Shown here piece after piece: positions 11,608-22,359 of a stretch of 64,000 nucleotides of DNA (positions are counted from its first letter, which is position 1; every line of letters starts with the position of its first letter). The position numbers and the translations under genes are program-made. The DNA comes from Helicoverpa zea (Eukaryota; Arthropoda; Insecta; Lepidoptera; Noctuidae). The stretch lies in the NCBI RefSeq assembly GCF_022581195.2, contig NC_061470.1:11565847-11629846 (forward strand), given 5' to 3'. Below the pieces are notes generated by a model. That model did not search any database, was not told where the DNA came from, and saw only the letters and a program-made list of their open reading frames with translations.

Positions 11608-11960
11608 CGTAAACATCATCAGATCATCATCTCCCGAACCTTTTCCCAACTATGTTGGGGTCAGCTTCCAGTTTAACCAGATGCGGCTGAGTACCAGTGT
11701 TTTACAAGGAACGATTGCCTACCTGACCTACCCAGACAACCTAATATCCCTTGGTTAGACTGGTGTCAGACCTACTGGCTTCTAACTACCCGTAACGACT
11801 TCAGGATGTCCGATGACAGCTGGGACGACACGACGAAGATATATTTAGAAAGTACATAGTAAGTTAGAAAAGTTGCATGGGTACTTGCTTGACCTGGAAT
11901 CGAACCCGCGCACTCGTATTTGAGAGATTGGTTCTTTATACCTGCTAGGCCACCACGACT
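11608..11960 (-). mobile_element. tRNA-derived SINE, copy 1
   Basis: Read on the minus strand, the right end (11960 leftward) starts GTCGTGGTGGCCTAGCAGG, which holds an A-box, and continues to a B-box GGTTCGATTCC near 11895. These are the two internal promoter boxes of a tRNA-like RNA polymerase III gene. The body matches the second copy at 15132-15524. The tail at the left end carries short GAT/ATG repeats. It has no coding capacity; mobilisation would depend on a LINE. Confidence 0.75.
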
Positions 11961-13690
11961 TTTCACTTTAATTTTGCGAAGATTAGATGTCCTTAAGATA
12001 ATGAATTGGTACACTGTTTATGTCCCACCAGCATGATGTCGACCTTCAGTGTATCGCACTAATGGCGTGCATTCGAACAGAAGTGATCCGCAGAACAGTT
12101 TTGTGGAACAATCGTGATTATCACTTGCGTTAGTCGATCTAACGAGAGATCCACGGAGGAAGGAAAGATGAGCTGAGATGCCACAAGACCCACCTGCCGG
12201 TCAGGCGCCTTCTTGTACGTCAAGTACCGTACGGTAGGCGTGATCACTTAATACAACTAACGAGACGTTCGGGTTCCTTGTTAAATCAAGACGTGATATA
12301 CACTCAGATGCAACAGGGTCCCGTTTTTCCCCTTGGGTACGAAACCCTAAAAAGGTCAAAAGTCAAAGGTCAATTCCGTTTTTTAGAACTTATATCAGTC
12401 TGAACAAAATGCATTTGTAGTCATGGGCCATGGCTCTTCGCTTTCTAGTTTCGGATCCACTTTCTGAAATATTCTTGCAATGGGACAGCATCTACGAGTT
12501 CTGCTGCTTCATCAGATTTTTCTGCTGATGAGCTGATTTCAAAAACTACGATTATGTTGATTTCATAATTATTGAATACCTATTCATTTCGTTGATCTCA
12601 TGGGAAATGGATAGGGATTTGGAATAAGCAGCCATAGTAAACATTTATGCCTTCCCAAGAACGATGCAACGGCACCTACCATAATCAACACTGTTGAAGT
12701 CTTGGAAAGGGTACCAAAACGACCATAGTTATAGATACATGGAAATAGTCGTTTCATATCCACGGAGCGACCGTGTTCAAAATAAAGGAAAATTAAGCCA
12801 GCAGTGTCACCCGATTACCATATTAGATCATCAGATGTGTTCATGTCATTAACCCGATGTATTGTTTGTTGTGTGACCCAAGTAGTGGCAAGAGCTTAAA
12901 GTTTATCGCAGAATCTTAGCGTTTCGCAAGTAAATCGAAAACAACAAACAAATAACAAAAAAAGCTATTATGCTATGTTTCATACAATAGGTAACATATG
13001 TAGTAGAAGTACAAGGAGCCACCTTGTTCGGAAATTGATCTACTATCTGTACTCATAAAATCTCTTCATCTTTGCCAATACTCAAGCTGTGACTGGTGTC
13101 CTTCCTGAAGAAATTATTCAACCCACCGAGAGAGTTCCAAATGCACAGGGGCTCGTGTGACTTTTAATGCTATAATAGTTGTTGTAATTAAGAAACTGAT
13201 TTTAGGACACAATTCGATTTGTTTCTAAACCATACACCCCACAATTCAACTGGAAGCGATTGGCTTAATAAATAAACTAGACTTGTCTGAGCTTTGTGCA
13301 AACGCTGTCAGGAAATAAGAACTCTCACCGATACATGTAGCCTCGGCGCTTTTAGTGTTTCACACTTTTAATAACTCTATTATTATAATGATACATTTTA
13401 TGAGTAGCACTTGGCTTAAAACTGTTTACTACATTCTGCCCCGCATTAGGAAGCTACAACTTTCCCGAGTGACTGAAGGCATCTCTGGACGCAGGGAAAC
13501 TGCGACAAACAGCTGATCATGTCATCAATAATTATTTAATGTTCATGAATCTCCCTCGGAACAAAAGATGGTATGTTCTGAATGTGGATGTCCACTTTAA
13601 GATTAATCGAGGATCAGTGGGTCGTCTTATTAAGTCATAGCAGTTACATAAATAACGGCAAAATACAGATTTGATAAACCGTTAGTAGAG
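11961..13690. other. Intergenic DNA, no gene seen
   Basis: There is a short block at 12305-12360 of the GGGTCCCGTTTTT..GGGTACGAAACCCT type, common at repeat ends in Lepidoptera, and the diverged partner of the 10.3-kb repeat at 12580-12740. Nothing else was recognised. Confidence 0.5.
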
Positions 13691-14000
13691 TGAGTCAGTG
13701 AGACACTCACATCCGCGAGTGGCGGAGGCTGGCGCGCTGCAGCTCGGCTGGTGCTCAGCGGGCCGGCGCCGAGCGCGCGCGGCCCCCGTGCCGGCAGCAC
13801 TGCACCTCACACACACTCACTGCACGCGGGCACTCGCGCCGCGGTGGTCACTGCTCATCCCAGCACTGCGCGCTCTCTCACTGCTGTTACTCGACTTCGA
13901 AAACTTACAAACTAGTATCGTAGGCCGCGTGTCGGGAGCGGCGCGCGGCGGCGTGCGAGCGGCGCGGCGTCGCGTGCAGACTGGCGGCCGCCGGCGCCGC
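13690..14000 (+). promoter_or_regulatory. GC-rich island, possible promoter and 5' UTR exon
   Basis: About 300 bp of GC-rich, CpG-dense sequence stands out from AT-rich flanks. It opens with TCAGT (13695), the arthropod initiator motif, and ends in CCGC/GTGAGT, a good splice donor on the + strand, with no ATG between. This could be an untranslated first exon running toward the telomere, but no downstream exon was found. It might instead be an upstream promoter of the channel gene on the other strand. Confidence 0.35.
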
Positions 14001-14075
14001 GTGAGTGCGCGCGCACCGCCACACAGCCACCTCGCCGGACCATGCTGGACCAGGAAACCGATCTTATTTCATTTT

Positions 14076-14385
14076 TAACCGACTTGGTTCCCAAAAAGGA
14101 GGAGGTTCTCAATTCGACCGTTTTTAGGGTTCCGTATCCAAAGGCTAAAACGGGACCCTACTGTTTTCGCTCCTCTCTCCGTCCGTCCGTCTGTCACCAA
14201 GCTGTATCTCATAAACCGTGATAGCTAGAGAGTTTAAATTTTCACAGATGATGTACTTATTTAGACAATAAATATTTTGGGGGGCTCCTATACAACAAAC
14301 GTGATTTTTTTCTCCGTTTTATAAATAATGGTACGGAACCCTTCGTGTGCGAGTCCAACTCGAACTTGGCCGCTTTTCCCTATTT
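14076..14385. repeat. Dispersed repeat of the GGGTTCCGTA type
   Basis: Begins near TTTTTAACCGACTTGG and carries AGGGTTCCGTATCCAAAGGC, CCGTCCGTCTGTCACCAAG, CTCATAAACCGTGATAG and, at the end, GGTACGGAACCCTTCGTG. This phrase order is familiar from abundant lepidopteran interspersed repeats. No coding content. The exact family is not assigned. Confidence 0.5.
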
Positions 14386-14436
14386 ATTTCTTGGCCATAC
14401 TGGTCTCGAGTTCATAAGGAAGTACATTAGGCGAGT

Positions 14437-15775
14437 ACAAAACGCTAAACCCTATAAAAAGCAAAAAATAACTTTTTCATCCCACCATCTCGGAAAGAGT
14501 AGTTTTACCCTTTGATATCTGAGCGCAAAAGTCGTTTTTATCCTCTAGAGCGGCAAAGTGATTTGAATTTAGAACATCGTGTGCAATACTCCATTTGTGA
14601 CAATCTTGATAAGACTTTTCAAACAAATACATATTAAATAAATAAAATACTGCTTAAAATAATTATTCAATTAATTAAGTATTTTTTATTATTGTTTTTA
14701 CACAGATTTTTAACGTCGTTTCATTTTTAAAGTGAGTTTTCAAATATGTTAACTTTAATAGATACATCTTTTTAATTTGATACTCGTATGTGCGCGCCAT
14801 TTTGTTTTTTTGCATTTAGTAATTTCCTCGATGAGGTGGGATGAAAAGTTACGTGTTGCACTCGAGTGCAAAGATTTTTCACCTTGTGCTCTTTTGATTC
14901 CCTCGCTATCGCTCAGGATTCTAATTATTTAAACACTCGCTACGCTCGTGTTTCAATTTTAGAATCCTTCGCTTGCTCGGTCATCAAAATTGAGCCCGCG
15001 GTTAAAAAGCAACTTTGCACTCTTGTATAACAAATAACTATTAACACTACTTAAGTAAGTACCAACTAAAGCATGTCAGACTAAACTAAATTTTGTCGTG
15101 TCGGGGGACCGCTCTAATTTATTAGCCTAACATCATCATCATCATCCTCCGAGCCTTTTCCCAATCATGTTGGGGTCGGCTTCCAGTCTAACCGGATTCA
15201 GCTGAGTACCAATGCTTTACAAGAAGCGACTGCCTATCTGACCTCCTCAACCCAGTTACCCGGGCAACCCGATACCCCTTGGTTAGACTGGTGTCAGACT
15301 TACTGGCTTCTGACTACCCGTAACGACTGCCAAGGATGTTCAATGACAGCCGGGACCTACAGTTTAACGTGCCATCCGAAACACAGCCAATGGTGTCTAA
15401 GATATACTTAGAAAGTACATACAAACTTAGAAAAGTTGCATTGGTACTTGCCTGACCTGGGATCGAACCCGCGCCCTCATACTTGAGAGGCTGGTCCTTT
15501 ACCCACTAGGCCACCACGACTCCTCGACGACTCGATTTATTAGCCTAACGTTAGAAGTAATTAAGTATATACTACTTATAACTGTGTATATAATTTTGTT
15601 TTATACGAATGTTGTAATTAGGTAGGTATCATTTGATTTATGTAAGTATTTTTGAAGGTAAAAAGCGGTCCCCCGACACGTCAAAATTTAGTTTAGTCTG
15701 ACATGCTTTAGTTGGTACTTACGTAGTGTTAAAAGTTATTTTTTGCTTTTTATAGGGTTTAGCGTTTTTAACCTT
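14437..15775. mobile_element. Non-autonomous DNA transposon with long terminal inverted repeats
   Basis: AACGCTAAACCCTATAAAAA at about 14441 matches TTTTTATAGGGTTTAGCGTT at about 15748 in reverse complement. A second, inner inverted pair links 15058-15113 (GTACCAACTAAAGCATGTC..) with 15666-15722. The core is worn noncoding DNA. A SINE is inserted between the arms. The arms being split in two blocks suggests internal deletion or two nested elements. Confidence 0.6.
15132..15534 (-). mobile_element. tRNA-derived SINE, copy 2, with target duplication
   Basis: Minus strand: A-box region GTGGCCTAGTGGG near 15515 and B-box GGTTCGATCCC near 15460 mark the tRNA-like head; the left end is a CAT-repeat tail (GATG-type on the coding strand). 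It is flanked by a perfect 15-bp duplication ATTTATTAGCCTAAC at 15117-15131 and 15535-15549, which fixes both ends. It is inserted into the inverted-repeat element spanning 14437-15775. Confidence 0.85.
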
Positions 15776-16138
15776 TTGTCATACTAATTGCGTACTTTTT
15801 TTGGGTCGGGGGTTTTTTTAAATTTATAATTTAATTTTATTTCATGCTTTTTGAAGGAGCTCCTTAATTTTTCCTTCTTTCAGTTAATTTCTTTTATTTT
15901 AAGATGGGACGCTCTATGCGATCTCGGCCAAAGGATGCTGTTTAACAATCCTCATAACATACTGGCTCTGGGAGAATTGCACAGACTGAGGAAACATAAA
16001 CCTTTGGTAATTCTAGATTTTCAGCGAAGATATAAATCGGTTTATCCGTTTCATTCCGGCATTCCAGGGTTTCATCCGCCACATCCCATTTTCAGTATCA
16101 GGTTCTCGTCAATTGAAGAGAACTAGTCAAGACAAATT

Positions 16139-16444
16139 CAACGAGCCCAAACTCGATGGGTTTACTAAAAGGCAGTTCAGGGTTACGTCTCCTCCCTTCG
16201 TGCCCTAACAGCAGACCAGCTCAGTGGTTCCAGAAGACATTAATGTTTCAAATTTCAGATCCCACACATGCTTGCAAGTAAACTGAGCGTGTAACATTCC
16301 TCTCACACCTAACAAACGGGCTGATGACCTTGAAGACCTGAACCGATTTCCACCAAACATAGCTAAGAACACTCCCGAATGACACTCCTTTTAAACAAAA
16401 AAAAACGCATTACAATCGGATCATCCGTTTGGGAGCTACGATGC

Positions 16445-16526
<82 letters not shown>

Positions 16527-16613
16527 TCAAACTTATAACACCCCGTCGTTTTTGCGTCGGGGGTTAAAAACAAACTTATAACACCCCGTCGTTTTTGCGT
16601 CGGGGGTTAAAAA
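16139..16613 (+). repeat. Dispersed repeat 3' end with (CA)n and duplicated tail
   Basis: Carries ACGGGCTGATGACCTTGAAG, AACCGATTTCCACCAAACAT and TTTGGGAGCTACGATGCCAC, then a (CA)n run at about 16448-16520. Next comes the tail AACACCCCGTCGTTTTTGCG..GGGGGTTAAAAA, present twice in tandem (about 16528-16570 and 16570-16613). This is a common lepidopteran interspersed repeat end. The (CA)n tract may be polymorphic. Confidence 0.55.
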
Positions 16614-16734
16614 GGATGTACCTACATAAGGAAGTATATAAAGAAGTATATAAGGGGAGCACATAAGGGGAGTAAATGATTGAAGAACATAGTGCAAAAG
16701 GAAGTACATGAGGGGAGTACATAAGGAAGTTTAT

Positions 16735-16944
16735 ATAGTTATCGGCACGAATCTTGAGCTGTGACCTTCACCTGCGCAGAAGTAATTTATTAAGTCCCCT
16801 TTGTGGTATAAAGTGAGGCGCGGGAGTGGGCTAAAGCGGTGATTGGCCCGCAGTGCATCGCGTCATAGCCGTCACTCGGGATTGGTTCTTTGCTAATAAA
16901 TCACTTCTGCGCAGATGTAGCACAAGATTCGTGCCGATAACTAT
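16735..16944. mobile_element. 210-bp MITE with ~50-bp terminal inverted repeats
   Basis: Left end ATAGTTATCGGCACGAATCT and right end AGATTCGTGCCGATAACTAT are exact reverse complements. The inner CTGCGCAGAAGTAATTTATT pairs with AATAAATCACTTCTGCGCAG. It is short, has no ORF and is clearly bounded, a typical miniature DNA transposon. The autonomous partner is not in the window. Confidence 0.85.
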
Positions 16945-17323
16945 ACGTACGTCGTAGTCAAAGTCGAAGTATACGTCAAAATAGCTAAAGTCAAAGTTAG
17001 TCAAAGTCGTAGTTGTCAAAGTCAAAGTTCAAAGCCAAGGCCAAAGGCCCACGGCTGTAGTCACTAACTATTCACACATTCATCACACAGACACAAAAAT
17101 CCTATTTGTGTAAATATATGTGTCGGAGACTGTCATTAGTACGGACACTAAACGTCACGCAAGCGCGCCCTCTGGTGGCGTTTCCGGTGAAACAACATTT
17201 TGGCGCGCTTGGCAGAGTAGTGGCGGTCAGCGTGGCGTCCGCATAGCTCAGTCTTGATCGAGTCTTGGTCGAGTCGTCGTGCTGCGCACATCTCGAAACC
17301 GCTTTTCGTTACGTGTAGTGTAC

Positions 17324-17541
17324 TGTAGAGATGTAGTAGTTAGTTAGATACTCTTTGGTGTTTTATATTTTATACCTGGCCGGACAATAATGTAAATAGA
17401 TTCGAATTGAAATAGAATAGGTTTTGATATTGAAGTGTCACTTCACCCCCGAGTCATAAAATAAACCAAAGTTAAAGTTCCTTTTAATGTTTTAATTGAA
17501 TAACCTGAAGATCCCCGGTCCCTAGCGCACCACGCGCTACA
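17324..17541 (+). repeat. 5' LTR of the gag-protease element
   Basis: A 218-bp direct repeat, TGTAGAGATG..GCGCTACA, appears identical by eye to the copy at 20066-20283. It contains AATAAA (near 17459) and a TATATTTTATA-like stretch. The inner element is bounded by the 4-bp duplication GTAC (17320-17323, 20284-20287). Near-identity of the LTRs points to a recent insertion. Confidence 0.9.
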
Positions 17542-17737
17542 ATTTGGTGGAGGCGCTGACGCCAAAGCCCCAAGTATTTTTCAGATCACGCTAAAAAGTC
17601 GCTTGGTGACATTTCGAAGTCGGGAAGAAGAAAAGCCTGGATGAAGTATTCCTGGGCATTGTAATAAGTTCTAATGAGATATTGGAACACGCATGAAAGC
17701 AGCTAAGTGAAATTTTAATTAATTTAGTGTGTGAAAG

Positions 17738-19252
17738 ATGTCCCAGGACATAGAGTTGTTTTCTGGCGTCAATGACGTTTCTTTTGAAGATTTCCTTTTC
17801 CAATTTCGCATCATTGCTGCAATTAATAAATGGAAGGAAAAGGATCTAGCACTGTTACTAGGTGCATATTTACAAGGCCCTGCTCTGACGTTTTTCAAAT
17901 ATATTTACGTAGAGGGCATTGAGTATAAGACGCTATGCGATAAACTTAGGGCAGAGTTCCCAGATAATATAAATTATGTAGAAAAATTCTACAACGCTCG
18001 ACAGGAGCAAGAAGAAGAATTACTGTCATTCTATTACCGTCTGTGTGGGTTACAGACCAAAGCAGACATTGCAGACGATAACATTTTTATTAAAGTGTAC
18101 TTAAATGGGCTAATTGTCAAATACAAAGCCATATTAAGCTCACAACTATTCGCAACCAAATCTGAGCTGCGTGAAACGCTGGTTCAAGTGAGATATTTGT
18201 TCGGAAAAGAACAAAACCAAATTATCAATTTGCCTGTCATTCCACCGAGGAATGATGACAGGAAATTCTATGACAAAGAACATGAAAGAAATGCCCCTTG
18301 TTCACATGTTAATACACATAATGCTTTTAGTGTGGAGAAAGAAGCACCGCCCAGCAAAGATGTGGAGACGGAACAGCATGATGAGGAGCAGCATGCGGAG
18401 CAGCCTGTGGAACTGCTGGCGATTGGATCGGAAGTAGAATATAAGTCTGGTGAGACCGGTCCAAATATTAATGTGTTGATTGCTCAACAGGAGTTCAGGG
18501 CGTTAGTCGACACAGGAGCGTCGATTTCCTGTTTATCTGAGGCGTTCATTTCAGAACTCAACATTAAATACACCAAGAACAGGTCTTATGAAGCTTCTTC
18601 AGTCTCTGGTGCGCAGTTTATTGTACTGGGCGAAACATACATAAATTTTTTGATAGATTCGTGTTTATTTAGGCATAAATTTCTAATTATAAAAAATACT
18701 CGACAAAACATAATTTTAGGAAGAGATTTTCTTTCCAAAAATAATTGTATTATAGATTTTTCCAAAAATAATTTAATTTTAAAAACGAGGTTCATTGCAA
18801 AATTTATTAAAACTGACATTGTAGGAAAAGATAGATTAGTGTCAAATATGCTGACAGATAAGGGTCACCATAGTGACAAAAATAATGACAAAATGACATG
18901 TGACATTGATAACGAAATAAAGAAAATTAATTGTATTTATTTTCGAAATAAAATAAAAGCAAAGTATAATCGGAATAAAGTTTTGCGAAAGCGACATAAA
19001 CGTGTTGTTTCGAAATCTAGGAAGACTTCCACGTCATCAAAGGTATTAAATAATGCGAAGTTTATGGGTTCTGGTTATTGTTATTGGAAAAATGTTAGGA
19101 AAAATAGTAAAAATAATTATTTTTGTTCTTCAGAGGGGAGGATAGACACGCAGTATAAAAAACGTATTCCTCTGCGTAATATTAATAGCAATTTAGAATT
19201 TTTAAATAGGCAGAATGTAAATAAATATAAATATAGGAAAAATTGTGATTGA
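17738..19252 (+). CDS. Gag-protease polyprotein of an LTR retrotransposon
   Basis: 504 codons. Residues 1-160 look like an LTR-retrotransposon Gag (hydrophobic helices AAINKWKEKDLALLLGAYLQ, then FYNARQEQEEELLSFYYRLC), the shell protein. There is no CCHC zinc knuckle. Residues about 235-340 are a retropepsin-type aspartic protease: catalytic ALVDTGASISC and the later ILGRDFL box. The remaining 150 residues are lysine- and asparagine-rich, perhaps a basic RNA-binding tail. No reverse transcriptase, RNase H or integrase follows; after the stop there are 813 noncoding bases to the 3' LTR. The frame is intact, so the element looks like a young non-autonomous derivative needing enzymes from a relative. 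Confidence 0.85.
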   Translation: MSQDIELFSGVNDVSFEDFLFQFRIIAAINKWKEKDLALLLGAYLQGPALTFFKYIYVEGIEYKTLCDKLRAEFPDNINYVEKFYNARQEQEEELLSFYYRLCGLQTKADIADDNIFIKVYLNGLIVKYKAILSSQLFATKSELRETLVQVRYLFGKEQNQIINLPVIPPRNDDRKFYDKEHERNAPCSHVNTHNAFSVEKEAPPSKDVETEQHDEEQHAEQPVELLAIGSEVEYKSGETGPNINVLIAQQEFRALVDTGASISCLSEAFISELNIKYTKNRSYEASSVSGAQFIVLGETYINFLIDSCLFRHKFLIIKNTRQNIILGRDFLSKNNCIIDFSKNNLILKTRFIAKFIKTDIVGKDRLVSNMLTDKGHHSDKNNDKMTCDIDNEIKKINCIYFRNKIKAKYNRNKVLRKRHKRVVSKSRKTSTSSKVLNNAKFMGSGYCYWKNVRKNSKNNYFCSSEGRIDTQYKKRIPLRNINSNLEFLNRQNVNKYKYRKNCD

Positions 19253-20065
19253 TTTATGTTTCTAATACGTGTTTTGTAATTTCATGGTACCTGGAACGAG
19301 TTGTACGCGCATTGCTGGTTAGCTGGATAAGATGGCAGAGCTACTTCATCTTCAGTACGAAGAAAGATGAAGATAACCAATGTGGTCAAGCTTGTGTTAT
19401 TTTGATAAGTTTTTTAACATTGCTCTGTAAATCTGATCCGAAAATTATTATCTGATTTGGTTTTGAAAAAAAATATTTGGATGGTGAATTGAGGTTGAGA
19501 TCAACTTCGCAATAAGGGGCATAGCCTCGCGAAGAGTGTTTGCTTGACACAATGGTTTCTGCCGAAGATTTATGATCCCTATATTTGATTTATTTATTAT
19601 TTAATATTCCAAAATTTTAAAAAATAATTATTGGATAAGATGTTTAATTATGTACGATAGGTGAGAAACTTTGATAACGGTGACTTATCCCTTCATCTGA
19701 CACGTTAGCGTCCGGCGAAGTTGTAAGTTGTCAATACAGAGTTTTTCTTCGCTTGAAAGGTAATCCCTTCAGGACGGGTGTTCACTTTGAATATCCTTTG
19801 CTATTAGAGGCACGTTTCGGGGCTTTTTGCGTGGTTTTGCCACGAAAAAGTTCACGATAACCTGTGTTCTCGAAGTGCAATTTGGCACAGATTAAATAAC
19901 TCACAAACAGGTTATTGTAAACTATCCCGTTGTGAGGGACGTGTTTTTAATTTCCACGCATAGGTCAGTTTTCGGATAGGTTTAGGCAGGTAACATTTAT
20001 ATGATTGTCCGCCTAAAGCTGCGCTTTTGAGATAAAGTTCAACTTTATCCTAAGGGCGTAGCTGA

Positions 20066-20283
20066 TGTAGAGATGTAGTAGTTAGTTAGATACTCTTTGG
20101 TGTTTTATATTTTATACCTGGCCGGACAATAATGTAAATAGATTCGAATTGAAATAGAATAGGTTTTGATATTGAAGTGTCACTTCACCCCCGAGTCATA
20201 AAATAAACCAAAGTTAAAGTTCCTTTTAATGTTTTAATTGAATAACCTGAAGATCCCCGGTCCCTAGCGCACCACGCGCTACA
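20066..20283 (+). repeat. 3' LTR of the gag-protease element
   Basis: Second copy of the 218-bp LTR, followed by the GTAC target duplication (20284-20287). The sequence just before it (CTAAGGGCGTAGC) is a poor polypurine tract, which fits an internally deleted element. Confidence 0.9.
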
Positions 20284-20650
20284 GTACCTAGTGTTATTGC
20301 CTAACGTTGTGGTACCTAAAGTTACTGTAAAGTGTCATGTGATTTTCGTATTGTAATGGTTCTTCTAACCTAACAGACAGACATGTGTTGCTGTGGAGTT
20401 TGTTCCGCCACTTCTTCTCCCCAGCCAAAACACATAGGAAGTGGCGAAGGGCGGGCGTTTTGGGGGCTGTCTTTTGTTCTGACTAATTTGAATAAACGTT
20501 TGAGTTTTTAGTTTCTTTGAGTTTTGAGTTTCTTTGAGTTATCTCTTTGCTTGATTACCCTAACTGATGTCGGACGATAGTGCCATCCTGATGATGCCTC
20601 CGACATATGTATATCTAAATATATCTATTTATCTATTACTATATATGTTA

Positions 20651-21562
20651 CAGGCAATGTGTATAATCCGGCATTGTATAGAATGCCTAGGCATTGTATA
20701 CATACATATAAGTATTGTATAAAATGAATGAAGCGCATCAGGAAATGTGTTTTTAGTACCTATATATGAAACCTCTTTAGTTTTATATTGTTGAGGGCAA
20801 TGTTTAACTTGAAGTTTGATAATGTTGAGTTTGAATTTGAACGGTATAAACAAACTTTACCTTCGGTACTTTTTTATAATATGTTACTACTTTCATAGCG
20901 TAGCACAGAAGTTCTGTGTCAATTACTGCACATATGAGTATGAAGACTTTCTTATTGTTATTAAGTAGGTACACACAAGTAGGTAGTCACTGTATTGCAA
21001 TTCTAATATTATTCTATTTTAGTTTGTTCAAAGATGTTGCCTTAGATTTATTTCCTTTCAAATTATAATTATGTTACCCAGAGTTTATAAAAGGTATAAT
21101 AAAAGCTTATTTTAAATGAAAACTGTTGGATTTTATTGTATCATCATCGCCATAATCAAGTGGTAAGAAATTACGACTTTCTGGTACAGCAATCTTTTGG
21201 TACGTCAAGTGCACTTAGACCTTTACATTTGCCATTCGATTTTGTCCTAATATAGCAAAAAATAACAGAGGTGGAAATGTCAAATAACAGAGGTGGAAAT
21301 GTCAAATAACAGAGGTGGAAATGTCAAATAACAGAGGTGGAAATGTCAAAATGTAAAGCTCTACGTGCACTTGACTGTACGCTGTAAATGCTTATCCGAA
21401 GGGAACCGCTGTGTGAGAAACGCGTCTACGAAAAAAAACACGTTACATACATTACCCATGCGTCAACCGGCATTCTATACAATGCCTAGGTATTCCAAAC
21501 ATTTCCTAGGTAAAGTTTAAAATAGTTTGAACATTCAATATCATTTCACACATTGCCTGGAC
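20651..21562. mobile_element. Probable MITE with palindromic ends
   Basis: CAGGCAATGTG (20652) and CACATTGCCTGG (21551) are inverted, and both ends carry GGCATT..ATACAATGCCTAGG palindromes (20672-20700 and 21470-21500). The layout is the same as in the 1825-2842 element. No transposase. Inside lies a short tandem repeat (21260-21347). Confidence 0.45.
21260..21347. repeat. Four perfect copies of a 22-bp repeat
   Basis: AAATAACAGAGGTGGAAATGTC is repeated four times head to tail without change, which suggests recent slippage. It lies in noncoding DNA. Confidence 0.95.
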
Positions 21563-21879
21563 GACCCCAACTCAGAGATCACTAACAATTTATTTCTCGT
21601 CATTCTTTTGTTTCATTAGTGTTTAAAAACCTGTAAAAACCAGTGCATAAACAATTTATTTTCGATTAGGGAAAAGAAAAGTATCCACTTAGTTCTACAC
21701 TAGTATAAAATAAAGATTATTCTTTACAAATGTCTACTGTTGAACAACTTAATTCATAAACCTATATTTACTATCTGTCGAGTCGACATATCGAAAAGTT
21801 AATATCAAAACACTCGCATTGACACTCCCTGGTACGACTATGAGAGTTTTGTTAGAACAAAAGATGTTTGTGCAGGCAA

Positions 21880-22145
21880 CTACAAGCCATTTCGAGACAA
21901 ATTTTATTCAAAACGCGATAATCACAATATGACCTTGAGGCAAAGTTTACCTGCCCTGTACACACTGGGTGGGTGGGCGGGTCATTTTTTGACGTTTCGT
22001 AAAAGATATCGCAACGTGAGTGGTGTCAAAAAAAGCGTCTCGGCGAGAGCTATCCAGTGGTATATGTATTATAAGAAAGTATAGCAAAATTTTAAAGTTT
22101 TGGTCGACATACTGATTTTACCTAAAAGTGTCAAAAACACACAGA
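21880..22145 (-). repeat. Diverged relic of the 527-bp monomer and its unique flank
   Basis: GGGTGGGTGGGCGGGTCATTTTTTGACGTTT followed by GCGTCTCGGCGAGAGCTATCCAG and TTTTGGTCGACATACTG parallels the monomer start at 33650-33795 and 48090-48240. Weaker similarity to the unique flank (ATTTCGAGACAAATTT against ATTTCGAGAAATTT) lies to the left. So the unique-to-monomer boundary of the C/E family is also found here, about 1 kb before the first telomere repeat, in an old copy. Confidence 0.6.
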
Positions 22146-22359
22146 ATAACGTTTGGTTTGCCGAAATTGATACACAACAGACACACTCCATAGGCCCGAT
22201 AAGCAAGCACATGTTTTGTCGCATATATATATCACAAATTAACTATCAATGTTAAAATAACTCAATTTTATGACACATAAGCTTTCAAAAGTAAGATGAA
22301 ATTAAACATAATGTTAAATACATAAACGCAATACGTAGTTCTCTACAGTGGTCTTACCT

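Larger units (their letters stand above)
17121..20605. mobile_element. Solo LTR split by a younger LTR element
   Basis: The outer unit begins TGTCGGAGAC (17121) and ends GCCTCCGACA (20605), i.e. TG..CA with matching inverted tips TGTCGGA/TCCGACA. It is flanked by the 4-bp duplication TATG (17117-17120 and 20606-20609). Taking out the inner element leaves about 520 bp (17121-17323 plus 20288-20605), a plausible LTR length. An AATAAA lies near 20490. No internal region of the outer element remains, as after LTR-LTR recombination. Confidence 0.65.

Noticed and set aside
11880..11960. Functional tRNA gene at the SINE head
   Set aside because: A- and B-boxes are present, but the acceptor and anticodon arms do not fold into a full cloverleaf by eye, and the same unit recurs with a SINE body.
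16379..16567. ORF with a poly-(Thr-His) run
   Set aside because: Translation of the (CA)n microsatellite.
21260..21347. CRISPR-like array
   Set aside because: Units are directly adjacent with no spacers, and the genome is eukaryotic.
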